A stretch of 5,998 nucleotides of DNA, from NCBI GenBank assembly GCA_945956975.1, contig CAMFKC010000174.1:1-5998 (forward strand), written 5' to 3'. This stretch comes from an uncultured Methylocystaceae bacterium. GTDB taxonomy: Bacteria; Pseudomonadota; Alphaproteobacteria; Rhizobiales; Beijerinckiaceae. Within the stretch, counting starts at the first letter, position 1. Each line of letters opens with the position of its first letter. This document shows positions 1 through 5,579 of the stretch, in pieces. The translations under genes and the position numbers were made by a program. Below the pieces are notes generated by a model that saw only the letters and a program-made list of their open reading frames with translations, was not told where the DNA came from and did not search any database.

Positions 1-997
1 CCTCGGGTCCGCGAACTTCGCCGACGATGATCCGCTCGGGACGCATACGCAGGCAGTTCTTGACGAGATCGCGCATGGTGACGGAGCCGGTGCCTTCGAG
101 GTTCGGCGGGCGTGTTTCCAGGCGGACCACATGTGGTTGCTGCAGCTGGAGTTCCGCCGCGTCCTCGCAGGTGATGATCCGCTCGTCGAGGTCGATGTAA
201 TTGGTCAGGCAGTTGAGCAGCGTCGTCTTGCCGGAGCCCGTGCCGCCCGAGATCAGCGTGTTGCAGCGGACGCGGCCGATCACCTTCAGAAGATCGGCGC
301 CCGCTTCCGAAATCGCCCCGAACCGCTGGAGCTGGTCGAGAGTCAGCTTGTCCTTGCGGAATTTTCGAATGGTGAGCGCGGGCCCGTCGATGGCGAGCGG
401 CGGCGCGATGACGTTGACGCGGGAGCCGTCGGCAAGGCGCGCGTCGCAGATCGGCGAGGCTTCGTCGACGCGGCGGCCGACCTGACTGACGATGCGCTGG
501 CAGATGTTCATCAGTTGCGCATTGTCGCGGAAGCGGATGCTGGTGAGCTGGATCTTGCCCGAGACTTCGATGTAGGTCCGCAGCGCGCCGTTGACCATGA
601 TGTCGGCGATGTCATCGCGGGCGAGCAGCGGCTCGAGCGGGCCATAACCCAGAACGTCGTTACAGATGTCCTCGAGCAGTTCCTCCTGCTCGGAGATCGA
701 CATCACCACATTCTTGATCGAGATGATCTCGTTGACGATGTCGCGAATTTCCTCGCGCGCTGAATCAGGCTCGAGCTTGGAGAGCTGCGCCAGGTCGATT
801 GCTTCGATCAGCGCGCCGAAGATCATGCTCTTCGTTATGTAGTACTCGTCCGAACGCCGCGTCTCCACCGGCATCGGCGCAGTCGGCGCCTGCGGGGCGG
901 GCTGCGGCTGGCCGGCCGCGCGCGATTCCGCCCCGGCGGGGGCCGAAGCCGGCTTCTGCTGTGCGCCGGCGCCAAAGGTCGGCCGCTTACCGAACAT
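1..997 (-). CDS. cpaF: CpaF/TadA-type pilus motor ATPase, 3' end outside window
   Basis: Secretion-superfamily (type II/IV) ATPase that powers Tad pilus assembly as a cytoplasmic hexamer; in Caulobacter the same enzyme drives both extension and retraction. The first 332 residues are present. They begin MFGKRPTFGAG, followed by a Pro/Ala/Gln-rich, probably disordered stretch (about residues 8-45), then the N-terminal domain (about 55-200, with GYGPLEPLL at 118-126). The Walker A motif GGTGSGKT is at 251-258 (Lys257) and the Asp box ITCEDAAEL at 275-283. The Walker B region IIVGEVRG is at 323-330 (Glu327), two residues before the window edge. The His box and the C-terminal part lie outside; the family is usually about 450-500 residues. 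The ATG at 997-995 is preceded by GGGAGA, 7 bases upstream. The 44-base gap to cpaE suggests co-transcription. The identification is secure. Confidence 0.96.
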   Translation of the reverse strand, partial: MFGKRPTFGAGAQQKPASAPAGAESRAAGQPQPAPQAPTAPMPVETRRSDEYYITKSMIFGALIEAIDLAQLSKLEPDSAREEIRDIVNEIISIKNVVMSISEQEELLEDICNDVLGYGPLEPLLARDDIADIMVNGALRTYIEVSGKIQLTSIRFRDNAQLMNICQRIVSQVGRRVDEASPICDARLADGSRVNVIAPPLAIDGPALTIRKFRKDKLTLDQLQRFGAISEAGADLLKVIGRVRCNTLISGGTGSGKTTLLNCLTNYIDLDERIITCEDAAELQLQQPHVVRLETRPPNLEGTGSVTMRDLVKNCLRMRPERIIVGEVRGPE

Positions 998-1004
998 GCT
1001 CACG

Positions 1005-1010
1005 TCTCCC
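1005..1010 (-). promoter_or_regulatory. Shine-Dalgarno site for cpaF
   Basis: GGGAGA on the minus strand, 7 bases before the cpaF ATG. It lies in the 44-base gap after cpaE and supports the MFGKR start. I see no terminator hairpin in this gap, so read-through from cpaE is expected. Confidence 0.65.
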
Positions 1011-1041
1011 GCAATGGTGCGAACCCGAAGCTGTCATGCGC

Positions 1042-2307
1042 TTACGACGCCTTGCGTTTCAGGATTCGGGCCATGATGGGATCCAGCAGCGTTTTCTTCT
1101 GTTTCTTGATCTCGGACCGGCCCATCACCATGCGGCCGATTTCGGCCAGGATTTCGCCGGTCTTGTTGGCCGCATCGACCTCGACGATCATCTGCCCGTT
1201 GTTGGTCGCCGTTCCGAACAGCTTCGCATCGAACGGGATGACGCCGATCGCATCCGTTTCAACTGCCTTGGTGAAATCCTTCAGCTCGATTTCGGGCCGC
1301 TTGAGAATCCCCACGTTGTTCATGACGAGGCGCGGCTTGTGATCGTTTGGCCGCGAGGCGCGCAGGATGTCGAGCAGGCTCTTGGCGTTGCGCAGATTGG
1401 CGAGATCTGGAGAGGCCACCACAACCACGTCGTCGGCCGCCGTCAGCACGCGCTTGGACCAGGACGTCCAGACGTGGGGCATGTCGACGATGATGCAGGG
1501 GACGCTCGCACGCAGGATGTCGAAGATCGCGTCGAATGCGCTGTCCTCGAAATCATAGACGCGGTCGAGCGTGGCGGAGGCCGCCAGCAAGCTTAGATGA
1601 TCCGAACACTTCGACAGAAGACGATCGATCATGTTCGCGTCAATGCGGTCGGGCGCAAACACCGCGTCCGCGATGCCCTGCGGCGGATCCTGGTTGAAAT
1701 CGAGGCCGGCCGTGCCGTAGGCGAGATCCATGTCGACGATCACGGTCTCGACTTCGAGATCGCGTGCGATCGACCATCCGACATTGTGCGCGACGGTCGA
1801 TGAGCCGACGCCGCCCTTTGCGCCCACGAATGCGATCACGCGGCCGAGCGGTTCGGCGCCGTCGCCCGCATAGAGCGCGGAGACAGCCCGGATGAAGTCC
1901 AGCACGGTCAGCGGCATCACCAGATATTCGCTGATGCCGCGCGCCATGAGTTCGCGATAGAGCGCAATGTCGTTGGTGCGGCCGACGATCACGACCTTGG
2001 TGCCGGAGTCGCAGAATTGCGAGAGGTCGTCGAGGTCGGCGTGGAGCTTTGATCGGTCGGAGCCCACCTCCAGCACGATGAGGTTTGGCGTGGGCGCCGT
2101 GCGATACGCTTCGATCGCCGCGGGTGCGCCGCCCATGTGCACCTTGACATGCGCCTTGTCCATCCGCCGGTCGCCTGCCGCATCCGAAACGACGGCTGCG
2201 AGATCGGAGGATTCGCAGAAAGCCTGCATCGAGATGCGCGGGATTGCCGCTATCTGCTCGGATTCGGTCATGCGGGCGGGTCCAGCGGGCAGTTCGTCGT
2301 CGATCAT
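1042..2307 (-). CDS. cpaE: CpaE/TadZ pilus localisation protein (pseudo-receiver plus ParA/MinD-like ATPase domain)
   Basis: Cytoplasmic Tad protein of the CpaE/TadZ family, which places the pilus machine at a cell pole. It is 421 residues long. Residues about 25-147 form a receiver-like domain: LIVLEV (76-81) sits at the strand that normally carries the phospho-acceptor Asp, and ISEYLVMPL (125-133) at the strand that normally carries the conserved Lys, so both key residues are replaced. Residues about 154-395 form a MinD/ParA-type domain with a deviant Walker A, GAKGGVGSST (162-171; Lys164 kept, Ser170 where the second Lys would be). Walker A' is VIVDMDLAYG (189-198) and Walker B CIIVDMPH (271-278, Asp275). 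A basic tail follows (about 397-421). The ATG at 2307 lies 3 bases after the cpaD stop and has GGAGG 7 bases upstream; Met13 is a weaker alternative start with no clear Shine-Dalgarno. ATPase activity cannot be judged from sequence. Confidence 0.95.
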   Translation of the reverse strand: MIDDELPAGPARMTESEQIAAIPRISMQAFCESSDLAAVVSDAAGDRRMDKAHVKVHMGGAPAAIEAYRTAPTPNLIVLEVGSDRSKLHADLDDLSQFCDSGTKVVIVGRTNDIALYRELMARGISEYLVMPLTVLDFIRAVSALYAGDGAEPLGRVIAFVGAKGGVGSSTVAHNVGWSIARDLEVETVIVDMDLAYGTAGLDFNQDPPQGIADAVFAPDRIDANMIDRLLSKCSDHLSLLAASATLDRVYDFEDSAFDAIFDILRASVPCIIVDMPHVWTSWSKRVLTAADDVVVVASPDLANLRNAKSLLDILRASRPNDHKPRLVMNNVGILKRPEIELKDFTKAVETDAIGVIPFDAKLFGTATNNGQMIVEVDAANKTGEILAEIGRMVMGRSEIKKQKKTLLDPIMARILKRKAS

Positions 2308-2310
2308 GCG

Positions 2311-3060
2311 TCAGCCTCCGACCGAACCGATGCTGCTGTTCTTGGTGGACCAGTTCGTCGCTGGGTCCTGGCCCTTGCGGACGTTGCCGATGGCGCGCAT
2401 CCGCATGCTCGGATCCGACGGCGTCTCGCCGCGCGGTTCGGCGAGGTCGCGCGGATCGGCCACCTGCGTCGCGATCATGTTCTGGCTGGCGCAGCCGAAA
2501 TTCCAGTAGTTCCGGTTCTGCCACCCTTCGGTCGACGACGCCGAGGCGAGATCTTCCGGCCAGTCGCCGCACTTGTGCACGACCTTGGCCTTCAGGCCGT
2601 CGAACGCAAGCCGTGTCGGCGCAGCGAGGGAGGGGTTCTGCACCGGGTAATGGCTGACGGTGACCGGCGCGACCGCTCCGCCCCTCGCCAGTTCATGACG
2701 GATGGAGTCCAGCGCACGCACCCCGGCTTCCGCGCCAGGCCCGCTTTGCGGGATGACGACCGAGATCGGGCCCGAGCCGATTTCGCGATAGCGCCGCGCG
2801 AAGGCGGTTACCTGCTGCTGGGTGCGGATGTCGAGACGCTCGGGGCCGGGGCCCGGAAACACGTCCATCGTGTAAGGCTGGTTCATCAGCGCGATCGGAT
2901 GGCGCAGGCGCGGATCCATTCCGTTCTCGTTGTCGACCTTGATGCGGGTGGTCCCGCAGCCTGCGAGCGGCGCCGCCAGCGCCAGCGCCAGAAGCGCCGC
3001 GAGAGGCCTTGCCCGCGAGGTGAATTTGCTGTTCAGCGCGCTACGCGACCGACTTGCCAT
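2311..3060 (-). CDS. cpaD: CpaD pilus biogenesis lipoprotein
   Basis: Outer-membrane lipoprotein of the alphaproteobacterial CpaD family, associated with the CpaC secretin in Tad pilus assembly. It is 249 residues, a normal length. The N-terminus is a lipoprotein signal: a basic n-region (residues 1-18), a hydrophobic stretch from about 19 to 31 and the lipobox LAGC at 32-35, so Cys35 should become the lipidated residue, followed by Gly36. The C-terminal half carries motifs I associate with the family: CGDWPEDL (164-171), NYWNFGCASQNM (184-195) and VADPRDLAEPR (200-210). Cys164 and Cys190 are the only cysteines of the mature part after Cys35. The ATG at 3060 has GAGGA 8 bases upstream. cpaC ends 19 bases before it and cpaE starts 3 bases after it. 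The product call is firm; the molecular role of CpaD is less well defined than that of its neighbours. Confidence 0.93.
   Translation of the reverse strand: MASRSRSALNSKFTSRARPLAALLALALAAPLAGCGTTRIKVDNENGMDPRLRHPIALMNQPYTMDVFPGPGPERLDIRTQQQVTAFARRYREIGSGPISVVIPQSGPGAEAGVRALDSIRHELARGGAVAPVTVSHYPVQNPSLAAPTRLAFDGLKAKVVHKCGDWPEDLASASSTEGWQNRNYWNFGCASQNMIATQVADPRDLAEPRGETPSDPSMRMRAIGNVRKGQDPATNWSTKNSSIGSVGG
2315..2319 (-). promoter_or_regulatory. Shine-Dalgarno site for cpaE, inside the cpaD 3' end
   Basis: GGAGG on the minus strand, 7 bases before the cpaE ATG. It falls within the two terminal glycine codons of cpaD (GGA GGC), so the end of CpaD and cpaE initiation share sequence. With only 3 bases between the cpaD stop and the cpaE start, translational coupling is likely. 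It decides the start at 2307 over the in-frame ATG at 2271. Confidence 0.75.
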
Positions 3061-3068
3061 CTGGGGAG

Positions 3069-3073
3069 TCCTC
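3069..3073 (-). promoter_or_regulatory. Shine-Dalgarno site for cpaD
   Basis: GAGGA on the minus strand, 8 bases before the cpaD ATG, inside the 19-base cpaC-cpaD gap. It supports the start at 3060, which is also the start needed to give a complete lipoprotein signal peptide. Confidence 0.65.
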
Positions 3074-3079
3074 TTGCGC

Positions 3080-4615
3080 TCAATCCTGGATGAACCCGAA
3101 GCGACCCTTCCAATTCTGGGCGGCGCGCGGGTTGGACTTGGTGGAATAGAGACGGTTCACGCGGCCGAGCAGCCACGCCTGCGGATCGCTTGCGTCCGTA
3201 AAGCCGTCATCGGGCCGCTGAACCTCGTTGGGCGCCACGGAACGCGCGAGATACGGCGTCACGATGATCATCAACTCGGTTTCCTGGCGCTGGTAGTCGC
3301 GCGAGCGGAACAAGGCGCCGAGAATGGGCAGGTTCAGCAGGCCCGGCAGGCCGGTAATCGAATGGCGCGAATTGTTGGTGATCAGGCCGGCGGTGGCCAG
3401 CGAACCGCCGGAGGGCAATTCGACCGTGGTTTCGTGCTTGCGGGTGCGGAAGCCCGGCACCGAGATGGAGTTGATCGTGACCGTCTGGGTCGTGTCGACT
3501 TCGGTAACTTCCGTCGCCAGCCGAAGTAGGATGCGACCTTCGCCGACGACGACGGGCGTCATGTTCAGCGTGATGCCGTAGGGTTTGAAGGTCACCGAGT
3601 TCTGGCAGGTCGTGACGCCGAGGCTTGTCGAGCAAGCCGAATTCTGCGGCACGGGCAGCTCGCCGCCGACAGTGAACTTGGCGCTCTCGCCCGAGACCGC
3701 GGTCACCGTGGGTTCGGCGAGAATGCGCGACACGCCCCAGCGTTCGAACGCCGTCATCGTCGCCGACAGCCCGCTGCCGAGCGGCACGGTGAGCGCATTG
3801 TTGCCGAGCGAGCCGTTGAGGCCGTAGGCGTTCTGCTGGGTCAGCGTCGCCCACGTCGTCTTCAGGATCGTGTCGCCGGTCGCCGAGGTCGATACGCCCA
3901 GCTGCTTCAGAGCGGTGCGCTGAACTTCCGCGATGGTGAGCTTGACCATGACCTGGTCTTGCCCGCGGATCGAGATTGCGTTGACGACGGTATTGTCAGG
4001 CGAAGTCGGCGTGCCGGCGGAGCCGCCGACGCGCGCGATGAAGGCGCGGGCGACATCGACGGCGGTCGAAGCCTCGCCCGCAGATTGCGCCTCGCCGGTG
4101 AGGACGATGGAATCGTTGACTTGCTTCACCACGATGCGGCTGCGCGGCAGCGCCGTGCGCATCAGCTTGTCGAGTTCCTCGAGATCGCGGCCGACATTCA
4201 TCTCGATGTTGGCGATTTGCCGGCCGTCGGCCGACATCGCGAGAATCGTCGTCTGCCCTGTTCCCAGGCCCATCACGTAAAGCTTGCGCGTCGAACGCAC
4301 GACGGCGTTGGCGACCTTGGGGTCGCCGACGACGATTTCGGACGCGTCCGCGGGCAGGTCGACGATGATGGTGCGGCCGACGCCGAGCGTGATGCGTTTG
4401 GCGAACATGGCTGCTGATGCCGATTCCACGCCCACGCGCTGCGCGAATGCGCTCGTGGGCGCAACCGCCGCGCCGAGCGGCAGAGCCAGCGCGCCGACCG
4501 TCATGCCAGCCGCAATCCGTCGCGAGAGTGCGCCCATTGTCGTCCTTCCGGTCTTGCGCGCGCGCAATGGCGCGACTGTTCCGTTCTGCATCGCGAGGCT
4601 TTCGAGCGTGTCCAT
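3080..4615 (-). CDS. cpaC: CpaC/RcpA outer-membrane secretin of the Tad pilus
   Basis: Secretin forming the outer-membrane channel for the Flp pilus. With the start chosen here it has 511 residues. Order of parts: signal region with hydrophobic core at about 37-52 and probable cleavage after AFA (56-58); pilus/flagella-type N-terminal secretin domain at about 72-141 (ITLGVGRTIIVDLP, IVVGDPKVANAV); a BON-like domain at about 147-197 (IVVKQVNDSIVLTGEA); secretin core at about 292-459. The core includes LAEPTVTAVSGESAKF, the signature GLPGLLNLPILGALFRS (422-438) and the final strand ELMIIVTPYLA. A Cys pair (328 and 337) brackets a short loop after GGELPVPQ. The start is uncertain: GTG 4639 or ATG 4636 would overlap the cpaB stop; ATG 4615 has AAGGA 8 bases upstream; ATG 4537 has GGAAGGA 5 bases upstream and leaves a conventional 32-residue signal peptide. 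I chose 4615 for its spacing and because the codons after it use mostly G/C third positions. Confidence 0.94.
   Translation of the reverse strand: MDTLESLAMQNGTVAPLRARKTGRTTMGALSRRIAAGMTVGALALPLGAAVAPTSAFAQRVGVESASAAMFAKRITLGVGRTIIVDLPADASEIVVGDPKVANAVVRSTRKLYVMGLGTGQTTILAMSADGRQIANIEMNVGRDLEELDKLMRTALPRSRIVVKQVNDSIVLTGEAQSAGEASTAVDVARAFIARVGGSAGTPTSPDNTVVNAISIRGQDQVMVKLTIAEVQRTALKQLGVSTSATGDTILKTTWATLTQQNAYGLNGSLGNNALTVPLGSGLSATMTAFERWGVSRILAEPTVTAVSGESAKFTVGGELPVPQNSACSTSLGVTTCQNSVTFKPYGITLNMTPVVVGEGRILLRLATEVTEVDTTQTVTINSISVPGFRTRKHETTVELPSGGSLATAGLITNNSRHSITGLPGLLNLPILGALFRSRDYQRQETELMIIVTPYLARSVAPNEVQRPDDGFTDASDPQAWLLGRVNRLYSTKSNPRAAQNWKGRFGFIQD
4543..4549 (-). promoter_or_regulatory. 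Alternative Shine-Dalgarno site for cpaC (start at 4537)
   Basis: GGAAGGA on the minus strand, 5 bases before an in-frame ATG at 4537. Starting there gives a signal peptide of 32 residues (MGALSRRIAAG... ending AFA) with the usual short basic n-region, whereas upstream starts add 26 to 34 residues before it. Confidence 0.4.
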
Positions 4616-4623
4616 CGAGATCG

Positions 4624-4628
4624 TCCTT
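4624..4628 (-). promoter_or_regulatory. Candidate Shine-Dalgarno site for cpaC (start at 4615)
   Basis: AAGGA on the minus strand, 8 bases before ATG 4615. A second, stronger-looking copy (GGAAGGA at 4549-4543) precedes ATG 4537, so this site alone does not settle the start. Confidence 0.45.
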
Positions 4629-4635
4629 CGGGACA

Positions 4636-5445
4636 TCACTTCGGCCTTGCGCTGCTGGTCACGCCGTAGCGGATGATGGTGATGGTCTTGTCGTCGGCCT
4701 TCGTCTCGACCGGCTCCTCCGGCTTGGCGTCGGCGATCGTGTCGAGCAGGCTGCGCAGCGTCAGCGACAATTGGCCGGTGCGCTGCGCCAGCGTGATGGT
4801 TTCGGCCTGCTTGGGATCGAGTTCCAGCGTCGCGTTCGAGCCGACGATGACGGTCTTGCCGTTTTCGGTCTGCACGTTGGGTCCGATCGCCAAAACCTTG
4901 ACGTTGCGCAACAGGGTCTCGGTGACGAAAGCGTCGGGCGAGCCGGATTTCGCGGCGTCTTCGTCGCGATAGGTGCGAAGGACGTCGACGCGGTCGTTGG
5001 GCAGCACGAAGCCGCCGGCCGATGTCGAACCGCTGGCGTCGATGTTGATCGCGACGGCGCGCTTGCCCTGTTCGACCAGCGTCGCCATCAGACCCGCCGT
5101 GGGGCCATTCACCAGGCGTTCCTTGCGGATCGGCTCTTCCGACATGAAATTGCCGCGCACGATCCAGCCCTTGAGCTCCTGAAGCGCGTTCGGCTGAGCG
5201 CTCTTGCGGATGACGCCCTGGATCGGGCTGCTCTTCGGCCAGGCCTGCCAGTGCATCATCGTCTCGTCCAACCGCTTGCCGTAGTCGAGCGGAACTGCGG
5301 CGACGAGCACATCGTCATTGTCGACGACAGGCGTGATTGGCTGAACGACCTGAACTTGTTGAGGCTGCTGTGAAGGCATCAGCAGGTAAGCTGCGACGCC
5401 CGCCGTCAACGCTACGCCCAAGACGGCTATCTGAGCTTTTTTCAT
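4636..5445 (-). CDS. cpaB: CpaB/RcpC Tad pilus assembly protein
   Basis: Inner-membrane-anchored periplasmic protein of the CpaB/RcpC family, needed for Tad pilus assembly and thought to contact the secretin. It is 269 residues from ATG 5445, with the typical opening MKKAQIAVLGVALTAG. One N-terminal hydrophobic segment (about 6-23) acts as signal anchor, followed by a Gln/Val/Pro-rich linker (about 25-40). A SAF-like domain spans about 45-113 (VLVAAVPLDYGKRL, ending SEEPIRKERLV). The RcpC/CpaB domain covers about 117-240 (GKRAVAINIDA, GGFVLPNDRVDVL, TETLLRNVKVLAIG, LDPKQAETITLAQRTGQLSL). The C-terminal strand TITIIRYGV is also typical. In-frame TTG (5454) and GTG (5451) codons upstream would add only three or two residues; ATG fits the family best, though no start has a convincing Shine-Dalgarno. 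It follows a 134-base gap after cpaA and its TGA overlaps or nearly abuts the possible cpaC starts. Confidence 0.94.
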   Translation of the reverse strand: MKKAQIAVLGVALTAGVAAYLLMPSQQPQQVQVVQPITPVVDNDDVLVAAVPLDYGKRLDETMMHWQAWPKSSPIQGVIRKSAQPNALQELKGWIVRGNFMSEEPIRKERLVNGPTAGLMATLVEQGKRAVAINIDASGSTSAGGFVLPNDRVDVLRTYRDEDAAKSGSPDAFVTETLLRNVKVLAIGPNVQTENGKTVIVGSNATLELDPKQAETITLAQRTGQLSLTLRSLLDTIADAKPEEPVETKADDKTITIIRYGVTSSARPK

Positions 5446-5579
5446 GGTCACCAAACCCGAAGCTACGACGCTTGTCGTTGTCCGGATTTGAGCAGTGAAA
5501 CGTCAAATTAAGGTTAACCGATCCTATCCAATTCGATTGATTTCAGACCCGTCGCGACCTCAAATCGCTGACCCGTCAA
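5446..5579. other. Non-coding gap between cpaA and cpaB
   Basis: A 134-base stretch with no credible gene. Its middle part (about 5485-5546) is roughly 37% G+C by hand count, clearly lower than the flanking genes. It contains the CtrA-like box (5503-5517), an 8-base direct repeat GACCCGTC (5546-5553 and 5570-5577) and an 8-base palindrome GTCGCGAC (5551-5558). I see no stem-loop with a T-run that would act as an intrinsic terminator after cpaA. Its likely role is the promoter region of the cpaB-cpaF operon, possibly with some read-through from cpaA. Confidence 0.6.
5503..5517 (-). promoter_or_regulatory. Candidate CtrA-type box upstream of cpaB
   Basis: The minus strand reads TTAA-CCTTAAT-TTGA. 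The alphaproteobacterial CtrA consensus is TTAA-N7-TTAA, so seven of eight specified bases match. On the plus strand the exact half is followed by C (TTAAC), as in the usual extended consensus. The box ends 57 bases before the cpaB ATG in the most AT-rich part of the window, and its TTGA half is the start of TTGACG, a possible -35 hexamer. No good -10 hexamer follows at 16-18 bases. CtrA control of pilus genes is established in Caulobacter; its application here is inference. Confidence 0.35.

Noticed and set aside
131..1596. Long plus-strand open frames opposite cpaF and cpaE (131-763 and 799-1596)
   Set aside because: They lie antisense to genes with clear family motifs. Their products are Arg/Asp/Ala-rich low-complexity strings typical of reading the complement of high-GC codons, and they contain no recognisable domain.
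1640..2572. A 310-residue minus-strand frame overlapping cpaE and cpaD out of frame
   Set aside because: The product is dominated by Arg/Gly/His and shows no domain; cpaE and cpaD in the other frames have complete motifs, starts and ribosome-binding sites.
2137..3093. A 318-residue plus-strand open frame spanning cpaE and cpaD
   Set aside because: It crosses the boundary of two firmly identified minus-strand genes, has shadow-like composition (very Arg/His/Gly-rich) and no motif I recognise.
4417..5373. A 318-residue plus-strand open frame opposite cpaC and cpaB
   Set aside because: It is antisense to the signal region of cpaC and to nearly all of cpaB. Its length is explained by few stop codons in high-GC complement, and its composition is not protein-like.
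5315..5506. A 63-residue minus-strand frame beginning in the cpaA-cpaB gap and overlapping cpaB
   Set aside because: It overlaps the cpaB signal anchor out of frame, begins at a TTG with no Shine-Dalgarno, and has no recognisable feature. I do not think it is a leader peptide.
5521..5549. Possible sigma-70 promoter on the minus strand with TAGGAT at 5526-5521
   Set aside because: The hexamers 16-18 bases upstream match TTGACA poorly, so I cannot support it.
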